Shown here piece by piece: positions 1 to 4,794 of a stretch of 6,196 nt of DNA. Source of the DNA: Candidatus Bathyarchaeum sp. (GTDB lineage Archaea > Thermoproteota > Bathyarchaeia > Bathyarchaeales > Bathyarchaeaceae). Both the position numbers and the translations under genes were made by a program. A model generated the notes under the pieces. It was not told the DNA's origin. It worked only from the letters and a program-made list of their open reading frames with translations, and ran no database searches. Numbering within the stretch: position 1 is the stretch's first letter; each line of letters opens with the position of its first letter. Location: contig PIXS01000189.1 in the NCBI GenBank assembly GCA_003096255.1, positions 1-6,196 of the forward strand, given 5' to 3'.

Positions 1-702
1 CCTGGAGAACAAATTTACTCTGCAAGATTCATGGGCAACAGATGCTACGTTGTAACTTTCAGAAACATTGACCCATTATTCGTAATCGACCTGGCTAATC
101 CAACAACTCCAACAGTTCTTGGAGAACTCAAAGTAACAGGCTACTCAGGCTACCTTCATCCCTACGACGAAAACCACATCATCGGAATAGGCAAAGAGAC
201 AGATTACGACGCAGAAGAAGACTTTGCATGGTATCAGGGAGTTAAGATTTCTCTCTTCGACGTGACCGACGTTTCGAACCCAGTTGAATTAGACAAGTTC
301 GAGATAGGTGACAGGGGAACAGAATCTCCAATCCTGTACGACTACAAATCGCTACTCTTTGACAAGGAAAAAAATCTGCTGGTGATACCCGTTGCAGTTG
401 CAGAAATCGATGAAGGCGATTACACTGATGGAGTTCCTGACTGGGCACTGGGAGATTACGTGTGGCAAGGCGCCTACGTCCTCGACATATCCCTAGAAGG
501 AATTGACCTCAGAGGCAAAATCACTCACATGGAAGACGGGGCATTGGCTGGCGGTGGATACCGCTACTACTACGAGTACTCTGATTACGTGGTGAACCGG
601 GCATTCTACATGGACGACGTGCTTTACACAGTATCCAACATGAAAGTGAAGATGAACAACCTAGAAACTCTAGCAGAAATCAATGCAGTGGAGCTTTCCT
701 AA
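1..702 (+). CDS. Beta-propeller domain protein (PF09826-like), C-terminal part, 5' truncated
   Basis: The reading frame is open from base 1 (PGEQIYSARF...) to a TAA at 700-702, so this is the last 233 residues of a longer protein. The internal ATG at 31 is not a likely true start, because the frame and the family-like sequence continue upstream of it. The repeated beta-strand pattern, such as YVVTFRNIDPLFVIDL, GYLHPYDENHIIGIG and GVKISLFDVTDVSNPVELD, resembles the blades of the Beta_propel family of archaeal and bacterial exported proteins. The last blade ends in LYTVSNMKVKMNNL, the usual kind of C-terminus for that family. The protein is acidic and aromatic-rich (for example DYDAEEDFAWYQG), as expected of an extracytoplasmic protein. 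Any signal peptide would be outside the window. The molecular role of the family is unknown to me. The stop codon overlaps that of the convergent trmI gene. Confidence 0.85.
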   Translation, partial: PGEQIYSARFMGNRCYVVTFRNIDPLFVIDLANPTTPTVLGELKVTGYSGYLHPYDENHIIGIGKETDYDAEEDFAWYQGVKISLFDVTDVSNPVELDKFEIGDRGTESPILYDYKSLLFDKEKNLLVIPVAVAEIDEGDYTDGVPDWALGDYVWQGAYVLDISLEGIDLRGKITHMEDGALAGGGYRYYYEYSDYVVNRAFYMDDVLYTVSNMKVKMNNLETLAEINAVELS

Positions 703-1499
703 CTTTCCTGCTGAGCCTTTATGGCTTTGCGGGCAAAGGTCAGGTATCCGGTGTGTCCAGTCATCACTGTTTGGGGACGTGTTTTCCCCCTCGCCACCTG
801 CATGAAACGAATAAGAGTCTCAACGGTCTCCACGCAAACAAAGCCATGCTCGTCTAGCGCTTCAACGACCTTCACGACCTGATCGATGGTAGGACTGAAA
901 GAAACAAGAACTCCGCTTCCCTTCAATGCAGTGTATGCGTGGGGAATAACGAGCCACGGCGTCGCCATGTCCAAAATCACTGCATCCAAATCTTTTTCTT
1001 CAATCCCCAAAGTCACATCACCCTCTTTTAGTTCCACAAAATCAAGGAGCCCGGCTCGCTCCAAGTTTTTTTTGGCATTTTTTTGGAATTCTGTCCTGAT
1101 TTCGTAGGTGTAGACGCGCCCTGTTGGTCTAATGTAATGGGCGATGGCGCTTGTGAGGGCGGCTGTTCCTGTTCCTGCTTCGACTACGCGGCTTCCGGGT
1201 CCAATTCCGCTGTACAGTATAATCAGGGAAATGTCTTTTGGATATGATATTTGGGTTCGTCTACTTGTCTTGAAAATGTGGTCACGTAGGTTAGGCTTTA
1301 GGGCGACAAAGTCTATGCCCATGCTGCTTCGTATTCGGGTTCCGTACTCTTTTCCGATGAGGTCTCCTAGCTGGATGTAGCCTTTGTGGGTGTGGAAGCT
1401 TTTTTCTTCTTCCACTTTGACGAGGTATGTTCGTCTGCTATCCAAGTAAAGGTAAACGTCGTCGCCTTGGGCAATTACTTCAGTCACAGTCTGTCCCAT
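699..1499 (-). CDS. trmI: tRNA (adenine-N1)-methyltransferase, TrmI family
   Basis: This 266-residue protein is predicted to transfer a methyl group from S-adenosylmethionine to N1 of A58 in the tRNA T-loop. Characterised archaeal TrmI enzymes also modify A57. Residues 1-65 form a small beta-rich N-terminal domain, then comes the Rossmann methyltransferase fold. SAM motif I is VVEAGTGTAALT (residues 105-116), the acidic end of strand 2 is TYEIR with E133, D161 lies in motif III, and the catalytic-loop motif IV is LDMATPW with D177. The segment RRTQISYPKDISLI (80-93) just before motif I is typical of the family. Length matches archaeal TrmI. The ATG at 1497-1499 lies about 42 bases from a TATA box and has no clear Shine-Dalgarno sequence. 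There is only one cysteine (C222), so the double-cysteine intersubunit disulfides reported for the Pyrococcus enzyme cannot form. Two A-runs in the coding strand (near 1067-1083) leave the frame intact. Confidence 0.93.
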   Translation of the reverse strand: MGQTVTEVIAQGDDVYLYLDSRRTYLVKVEEEKSFHTHKGYIQLGDLIGKEYGTRIRSSMGIDFVALKPNLRDHIFKTSRRTQISYPKDISLIILYSGIGPGSRVVEAGTGTAALTSAIAHYIRPTGRVYTYEIRTEFQKNAKKNLERAGLLDFVELKEGDVTLGIEEKDLDAVILDMATPWLVIPHAYTALKGSGVLVSFSPTIDQVVKVVEALDEHGFVCVETVETLIRFMQVARGKTRPQTVMTGHTGYLTFARKAIKAQQES

Positions 1500-1537
1500 C
1501 CACGTAAACTCTATCTAACGTTCTGACACAACCACCC

Positions 1538-1545
1538 TATTTATA
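1538..1545 (-). promoter_or_regulatory. TATA box of trmI
   Basis: On the minus strand the sequence reads TATAAATA, a near-ideal archaeal TATA box. Its centre is about 42 bases before the trmI ATG. With the usual 25-27 base spacing, transcription would start near 1514-1517, giving a leader of about 15 bases. This is inferred from position and consensus only. Confidence 0.6.
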
Positions 1546-1631
1546 CTAAATGTTTACTCCACAAAAACCACGCAACAGAAATTTGTTTCACTCACCTCTC
1601 ACCTCTGTCAATTTACGGTGCTGCTTAAACC

Positions 1632-1638
1632 CTAAATA
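1632..1638 (+). promoter_or_regulatory. TATA-like box of the GyrI-like gene
   Basis: The sequence CTAAATA, preceded by TTAAACC, is centred about 42 bases before the TTG start. That is the same distance as for trmI, ppa and the membrane-protein gene in this window, which is the main support for it. Predicted transcription start is near 1660-1662. Confidence 0.45.
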
Positions 1639-1665
1639 CAATCAAAACTGCAAAGAGTAAAAAAT

Positions 1666-1670
1666 GGTGA
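1666..1670 (+). promoter_or_regulatory. Ribosome binding site that fixes the TTG start
   Basis: GGTGA ends six bases before TTG at 1677. An in-frame TGA at 1668-1670 rules out any start further upstream. The nearby ATG at 1664 is in another frame and gives only a six-codon peptide. The next in-frame ATG (1728) would remove the first beta strand of the domain, so TTG is the best start. Confidence 0.6.
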
Positions 1671-1676
1671 AAAAAG

Positions 1677-2150
1677 TTGAGTGAAGAAATTTCTATCGTA
1701 AATGTTGCCCCTCAGCTAGTATTGGGCATGAGAAGAAAAGGATCATACAAAAACATTGGAATAATGATTCCAGAAGTTTGCCAGTTTGCAGCTCAAAACG
1801 GCATACAGATGATTGGACCACCCATGTTCATTTGTCACGAAACGAGCGCAGAAGAGGCCATTAAGGCAGACAAAGAAAATAACGCGGATGTAGAGGTTGT
1901 TGTTCCGATTGCTCAGCGGGGCAAAGAAACTGAAGAAATAACGTGTTACGAGTTGCCTGCAGCGAAGATGGCTAAGATATTGCATAAGGGTCCATACCCT
2001 GAGGAGACGGCTACTTACTTGAAGCTGTTTGCTTGGCTGGAGAAGAACAACAAAACGATTGTTGGTCCGATGCGGGAAATCTATTTGAATGATCCCCATG
2101 AGGTTCCTGAGGAAGAGTTGCTGATTGAGATCTATGCTCCAATAGAGTAG
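1677..2150 (+). CDS. Stand-alone GyrI-like / AraC effector-binding domain protein
   Basis: This 157-residue protein resembles the GyrI-like small-molecule-binding domain (PF06445 type), which binds hydrophobic or cationic ligands in regulators such as BmrR and occurs alone in many archaea and bacteria. The domain fills the whole protein: strand 1 at IVNVAPQLVLGMRRKG (7-22), the loop GPPMFICHE (47-55), DVEVVVPI (71-78), the second half-repeat ELPAAKMAKILHKGPY (92-107), and the conserved end GPMREIYLNDP...EEELLIEIYAPI (130-156). The two half-repeats give the expected pseudo-twofold fold. There is no DNA-binding segment, so it is not a transcription factor by itself. It may sequester or hydrolyse small molecules, but the ligand cannot be read from sequence. 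It starts with TTG and stands alone, with its own promoter and terminator. Confidence 0.85.
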   Translation: MSEEISIVNVAPQLVLGMRRKGSYKNIGIMIPEVCQFAAQNGIQMIGPPMFICHETSAEEAIKADKENNADVEVVVPIAQRGKETEEITCYELPAAKMAKILHKGPYPEETATYLKLFAWLEKNNKTIVGPMREIYLNDPHEVPEEELLIEIYAPIE

Positions 2151-2168
2151 TTGAGTGTTCAAGTTTGT

Positions 2169-2200
2169 GAGAAGGAAGCTTCTCCATTTTTTTCTTTTTT
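2169..2200 (+). terminator. Hairpin plus T-tract terminator after the GyrI-like gene
   Basis: GAGAAG (2169-2174) and CTTCTC (2179-2184) can pair as a six-base-pair stem with a GAAG loop. A run of seven T, a C and six T follows (2187-2200). In archaea the T-rich tract alone usually suffices, so the hairpin may be incidental. The site lies 19 bases after the stop codon and before the next promoter. Confidence 0.6.
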
Positions 2201-2223
2201 ATGTTATTTCACAGTCTCCGATT

Positions 2224-2266
2224 TTACAAAGTACTTTGTAACGCAAAGTGTTATATAGTACAAAGC
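2224..2266 (+). promoter_or_regulatory. Operator array: 18-bp palindrome and three 17-bp-spaced ACAAAG-type half-sites
   Basis: TTACAAAGTACTTTGTAA (2224-2241) is a perfect 18-base palindrome. The same half-site recurs as GCAAAGT (2243-2249) and ACAAAGC (2260-2266), so three direct copies start at 2226, 2243 and 2260, exactly 17 bases apart. An overlapping inverted pair, ACTTTG (2233-2238) and CAAAGT (2244-2249), is separated by five bases. The sites cover the position expected for the BRE and flank the TATA box, so a bound dimer should block TBP/TFB. The likely binder is the winged-helix regulator encoded by the second gene of the operon. That assignment is inference. Confidence 0.65.
2251..2257 (+). 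promoter_or_regulatory. TATA box of the membrane protein-regulator operon
   Basis: TTATATA is centred 39 bases before the ATG at 2293. Transcription is predicted to begin near 2279-2281, almost at the AGGAG Shine-Dalgarno sequence (2281-2285), which sits seven bases before the ATG. The leader is therefore very short. Half-sites of the operator array lie on both sides of the box. Confidence 0.6.
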
Positions 2267-2292
2267 GTATGTAGAGTATCAGGAGACATTAA

Positions 2293-2907
2293 ATGAACCA
2301 AAAAATAAACATGAAAGAGATTGAACGGAAAGCTTACACAGCCTATCACCAAGACGGAGTGGTAGACGTTTCAGTAGCAGTTGTGATATTATTCTTCGGC
2401 ATAATTATGGTCGGAGACATGCCATGGTTAGGCGGAATAGGCGGCGTTTCAGGAATCTTAGCAGTTACACTTTACGCAGCGTTCAAGAAATTCATTACAG
2501 TTCCCAGACTAGGTTACGTCAAACTTCCACAACAAAGAGCCCAGAGAATGACGGCAATAACCATTGCTTTAGGCACTCTATCTGCTTTAATGGCAGTAGT
2601 TGCGTTTTTCCAGACCACATCACAGGGTACACCCGATTGGCTACTGTTCTTAATTGACAATTACATGCTCACTATCGGAATAGCTGTTGCAGGTCTGTTC
2701 CTGCTGGGAGGTTATGCCTTCAAAACAAAGCGCATATACGCATACGCTCTGCTGACTTTAGTCATGTTCACTACAGGACACTTCCTTAGCTTCCCGCTAT
2801 ACTACTACCTAGTTGCTTTAGGAACCATAATAATGGCAATCGGAATAGTATTGATGATCCTTTTCGTACAAAAATATCCTAAAACAACTCAAACAACGGA
2901 AGCATAA
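2293..2907 (+). CDS. Six-helix integral membrane protein of unknown function, paired with a regulator
   Basis: This 204-residue protein has about six hydrophobic segments: roughly residues 23-42, 45-64, 88-107, 125-143, 148-166 and 172-192. The N-terminus (1-22) is charged and probably cytoplasmic. The loop after helix 2 is basic and carries VPRLGYVKLPQQRAQR (70-85); a PRxGYV element of this kind seems to recur in small membrane proteins of unknown function, and by the positive-inside rule it should face the cytoplasm. The fourth and fifth segments are joined by the basic KTKRI. The C-terminal tail is short and polar. No transport or catalytic motif is recognisable. The ATG has a good AGGAG site seven bases upstream. 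The gene ends three bases before the winged-helix regulator gene, so the two are very likely one operon, suggesting that the membrane protein's level, or a signal it handles, is controlled by that regulator. Confidence 0.8.
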   Translation: MNQKINMKEIERKAYTAYHQDGVVDVSVAVVILFFGIIMVGDMPWLGGIGGVSGILAVTLYAAFKKFITVPRLGYVKLPQQRAQRMTAITIALGTLSALMAVVAFFQTTSQGTPDWLLFLIDNYMLTIGIAVAGLFLLGGYAFKTKRIYAYALLTLVMFTTGHFLSFPLYYYLVALGTIIMAIGIVLMILFVQKYPKTTQTTEA

Positions 2908-2910
2908 ACA

Positions 2911-3240
2911 ATGAGCCCCAGCAAAAAAAGCGACGACGACCTAAATGCGATTCAGAACATAGACAAGATAATTCATGAACCCGCAAGGCTACTGCTGATG
3001 GCTCATCTCTTCGTCGTCGAAAGCGCAGACTATCTTTTCCTGCAGCGCCAAACTGGATTAACGTGGGGCAACATGTCATCTCATCTGCGGAAGCTTGAGA
3101 ATGCAGGCTACGTTTCGGTGCAGAAGGAGTTCATAGACAAGAAGCCCCACACGACCCTGAAGCTGACAGACGCAGGACGAAACGCCTTCAAAGAATACAG
3201 AAAAAACATGAAACAGGTCTTCGAGGACCTGCCAAAATAG
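2911..3240 (+). CDS. Winged-helix transcriptional regulator (HTH_34 / ArsR-MarR-like)
   Basis: This 109-residue protein is essentially one winged-helix DNA-binding domain. Helix 1 starts at NIDKIIHEPARLLLMAHLF (16-34). The recognition region is LTWGNMSSHLRKLENAGYV (50-68), and the wing contains VQKEFIDKKPHTTLKLTDAG (70-89), a pattern characteristic of the HTH_34-type (PF13601-like) family. The C-terminal helix (90-106) probably makes the dimer. No metal-binding cysteines are present (the protein has no cysteine), so a metal-sensing ArsR role is unlikely. The signal is unknown. It follows the membrane-protein gene by three bases and probably represses its own operon through the palindromic ACAAAG sites at 2224-2266. 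The Shine-Dalgarno sequence is weak, which is compatible with translational coupling. The gene converges with the HAD gene across a 13-base gap. Confidence 0.87.
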   Translation: MSPSKKSDDDLNAIQNIDKIIHEPARLLLMAHLFVVESADYLFLQRQTGLTWGNMSSHLRKLENAGYVSVQKEFIDKKPHTTLKLTDAGRNAFKEYRKNMKQVFEDLPK

Positions 3241-3253
3241 ATGACCCAATTTT

Positions 3254-3925
3254 CTACAGTATAGTCAGTAGCTCGGTTAAACTGGCAATCTTGTTGAAGT
3301 GGCTGGGGTGCTTTCCGTCTCGGTCTACCAGAAAAGGTCTGATGCCAACATTGAAGGCGCCTTCGTAATCTTGCTCAACAGAGTCACCTACAAAAACGGC
3401 TTCATGAGGTTCCACTCCAAGCCTGTCGAGGGCATACAAGAAAATCTTTTTGTCTGGTTTGGCGCAGTTGCATGATTCAATGCATACAACAGTATCAAAC
3501 CATTTTTTCAGTCCTAGTTCCCCTAATATGTGATTGAGGTCTTTGGTGAAGCCGTTAGATACAAGTCCCAGCTTCAAGCCCATAGATTTTAACTGAGACA
3601 GGGTAGGCTCCACATCCGAGAAAGGCTGCACATGGGAGCAGTCCCACCAGAGCTCATCAATCTTTTCAGCCAAAAAAACGACATTTTCTGTTATGCCCAG
3701 CTTCTTAAGCAACGAAACATTGTAGTCTCTCCAAAACTCTTTTCGATGGCTCTCATCATAAGTTGAAGTGTCAGCCTCCATCTCAGCTACTTTTTGAGCT
3801 CTGGCGACGTCGTCAAGGGATGCTGTAACCCCGAAACGGGCAAGAATGTTTCTGTAAATTTCCTGAAAAGAGGCGGTTCTTATGAGAGTTAAGCCCAGAT
3901 CAAAGAGTACAGCCTTTAGCGCCAT
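3254..3925 (-). CDS. HAD-superfamily hydrolase (phosphatase-like)
   Basis: This 223-residue haloacid-dehalogenase-superfamily protein probably hydrolyses a small phosphorylated metabolite; the substrate is unknown. Motif I is VLFDLGLTL (6-14), with nucleophile D9. The usual second aspartate is Gly11, a variant also seen in active phosphatases such as E. coli YihX (DLGNV). Motif II is LVSNG with S123, motif III is K156 in AKPDKKIF, and motif IV is VGDSVEQD with D181 and D186. Residues about 16-90 form the helical cap (type C1), which controls substrate entry. Length is normal for the family. The gene starts 53 bases after the ppa stop on the same strand and has no TATA box at the usual distance or clear Shine-Dalgarno sequence, so it is probably co-transcribed with ppa. 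A haloacid dehalogenase is unlikely, because those carry Tyr at the second position of motif I. Confidence 0.88.
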   Translation of the reverse strand: MALKAVLFDLGLTLIRTASFQEIYRNILARFGVTASLDDVARAQKVAEMEADTSTYDESHRKEFWRDYNVSLLKKLGITENVVFLAEKIDELWWDCSHVQPFSDVEPTLSQLKSMGLKLGLVSNGFTKDLNHILGELGLKKWFDTVVCIESCNCAKPDKKIFLYALDRLGVEPHEAVFVGDSVEQDYEGAFNVGIRPFLVDRDGKHPSHFNKIASLTELLTIL

Positions 3926-3978
3926 TTTCTGTCGTAAACCCTGATGTTGCGGTTTGCAGAAAATCCTTTTGGTTCACA

Positions 3979-4512
3979 TTATGCTTTTTTGGGGTCATAT
4001 TTTTCTGCTGCGTATTCGACGATTTCTTTTGCGATTGCAGCGGGTTCCCAGCCCATTACTTTGACCCATTTGTGGGGTTCTAGCCGCTTGTATGTTTCAA
4101 AGAATTCTTGTATTTCCCTGAGCTGATGGACGTGAACGTCTGTGATGTCGTGAATGCCCTCGAATCGTGCGTCATCAACAAGCACTGACAAGATTTTAGT
4201 GTCTATACCTTTCTCGTCTTCGATTACTAGTGCACCGATGACCCGAACCCTAACTACGCACCCGACTTCTAGGGGTTCGTAGCTCATGACCATTATGTCT
4301 AGGGGGTCGTCGTCATCGTACCATGTTTGAGGGACAAAGCCGTACTCGACAGGAAAAACAACAGAGGAGGGAATCATTCTGTCCAAAACAAAGGCGTCCC
4401 AATCGGACTTGTACTCGTACTTGTCCCTTGAGCCGCTTACAACCTCAATAACGGCATTCAGTATTTCTGGCGGTTTCTCACCCAAAGGAAGGTCTTTCCA
4501 GTAATTCACCAC
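3979..4512 (-). CDS. ppa: Inorganic pyrophosphatase, family I (soluble)
   Basis: This 177-residue cytoplasmic enzyme hydrolyses pyrophosphate to two phosphates and pulls biosynthetic reactions forward; the family is Mg2+-dependent and usually hexameric in prokaryotes. Active-site residues align with the E. coli enzyme: E23, K31 and E33 (KYEYK), R45 (LDRMI), Y57 (EYGFVP), the signature YDDDDPLD with D67, D69 and D72, then D99, D104 and K106 (EDEKGIDTK) and Y141-K142 (TYKRLE). All are present, so it should be active. The start is GTG at 4510-4512, immediately followed by a second GTG that could also serve. A TATA-like box lies about 40 bases upstream. The HAD phosphatase gene follows after 53 bases, so the two likely form one transcription unit. 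Confidence 0.96.
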   Translation of the reverse strand: MVNYWKDLPLGEKPPEILNAVIEVVSGSRDKYEYKSDWDAFVLDRMIPSSVVFPVEYGFVPQTWYDDDDPLDIMVMSYEPLEVGCVVRVRVIGALVIEDEKGIDTKILSVLVDDARFEGIHDITDVHVHQLREIQEFFETYKRLEPHKWVKVMGWEPAAIAKEIVEYAAEKYDPKKA

Positions 4513-4547
4513 AGTTATCTACCGTCAACTGCAAAGAGTTATCACAC

Positions 4548-4555
4548 ATTTAAAT
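4548..4555 (-). promoter_or_regulatory. TATA-like box of ppa
   Basis: ATTTAAAT is centred about 40 bases before the GTG start, matching the spacing of the other promoters here. Transcription should start near 4525, giving a leader of about 13 bases. The box is self-complementary, so orientation is assigned from the gene position. Confidence 0.5.
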
Positions 4556-4661
4556 GCTCCCGTAATCAAAAACGGGCTTCGTGCAGCAGAATATGTTCAG
4601 AGTTCCATCATGTTCAGGGCATTTTTGGTGTTTTGTGATTAATCTTGGAAAGCAACAAAGC

Positions 4662-4669
4662 CTAAATAA
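4662..4669 (+). promoter_or_regulatory. Possible TATA box of the coiled-coil gene
   Basis: CTAAATAA, preceded by purine-rich ACAAAGC (a plausible BRE), is the best archaeal promoter-like sequence upstream of the gene. It lies about 130 bases before the GTG start, so the leader would be about 100 bases, unlike the short leaders of the other genes. No good TATA box was seen at the usual 40-base distance. Confidence 0.3.
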
Positions 4670-4737
4670 TATTTCAGAGTTAGAATAATCTCGATTTCAT
4701 CTCGTCTTCGGGGTGAACAATTCAAGTCATGATAAAC

Positions 4738-4784
4738 AAACTTCATTGACACAGGCAAATTGAAGTTTAGGTGAACTAAAAACT
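4738..4784 (+). promoter_or_regulatory. Mutually exclusive inverted repeats before the coiled-coil gene start
   Basis: AAACTTCA (4738-4745) is perfectly complementary to TGAAGTTT (4761-4768). The second arm overlaps AGTTTAG (4764-4770), which can instead pair with CTAAAAACT (4776-4784) with a two-base bulge, directly before the GGTGGG ribosome-binding site (4785-4790). The two hairpins exclude each other. Whether they act in the RNA is unknown. Confidence 0.25.
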
Positions 4785-4794
4785 GGTGGGAAAT

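Larger units (their letters stand above)
1500..1676. other. Divergent intergenic promoter region (trmI / GyrI-like gene)
   Basis: This stretch separates two divergently transcribed genes and holds a TATA-like box for each (1538-1545 on the minus strand, 1632-1638 on the plus strand). Between them is a short tandem repeat of CTCACCT (1591-1606). No RNA gene or convincing small protein was found here. Confidence 0.6.
4513..4794. other. Divergent intergenic region between ppa and the coiled-coil gene
   Basis: Apart from the ppa promoter, this AT-rich stretch holds a small CCCGT/ACGGG inverted repeat (4559-4563, 4572-4576), two ATGTTCAG copies 17 bases apart (4593-4600, 4610-4617), a possible TATA box (4662-4669) and competing inverted repeats near the downstream start. 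I found no tRNA or C/D-box-like RNA. The only small plus-strand frames (4713-4763 and 4729-4749) lack convincing support. Confidence 0.5.

Noticed and set aside
886..1380. Two plus-strand frames opposite trmI
   Set aside because: They are shadows of the trmI coding sequence, whose SAM-binding motifs establish the real frame.
1541..1591. Minus-strand 16-codon frame with GTG start behind duplicated GAGGTGA
   Set aside because: It runs through the trmI TATA box, the second GAGGTGA touches the start codon, and the peptide shows no recognisable character. The CTCACCT tandem repeat explains the Shine-Dalgarno resemblance.
1743..2162. 139-codon minus-strand frame opposite the GyrI-like gene
   Set aside because: It is antisense to a gene with clear family motifs and has no sensible composition, promoter or start.
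4559..4576. CCCGT/ACGGG hairpin as a terminator or RNA element
   Set aside because: The stem is only five pairs with an eight-base loop and no T-tract, and it lies upstream of both flanking genes, where no terminator is needed.
4713..4763. Possible 16-codon leader peptide (GTG start) upstream of the coiled-coil gene
   Set aside because: It has no clear ribosome-binding site and no codon run typical of attenuation. A frame this short is expected by chance.
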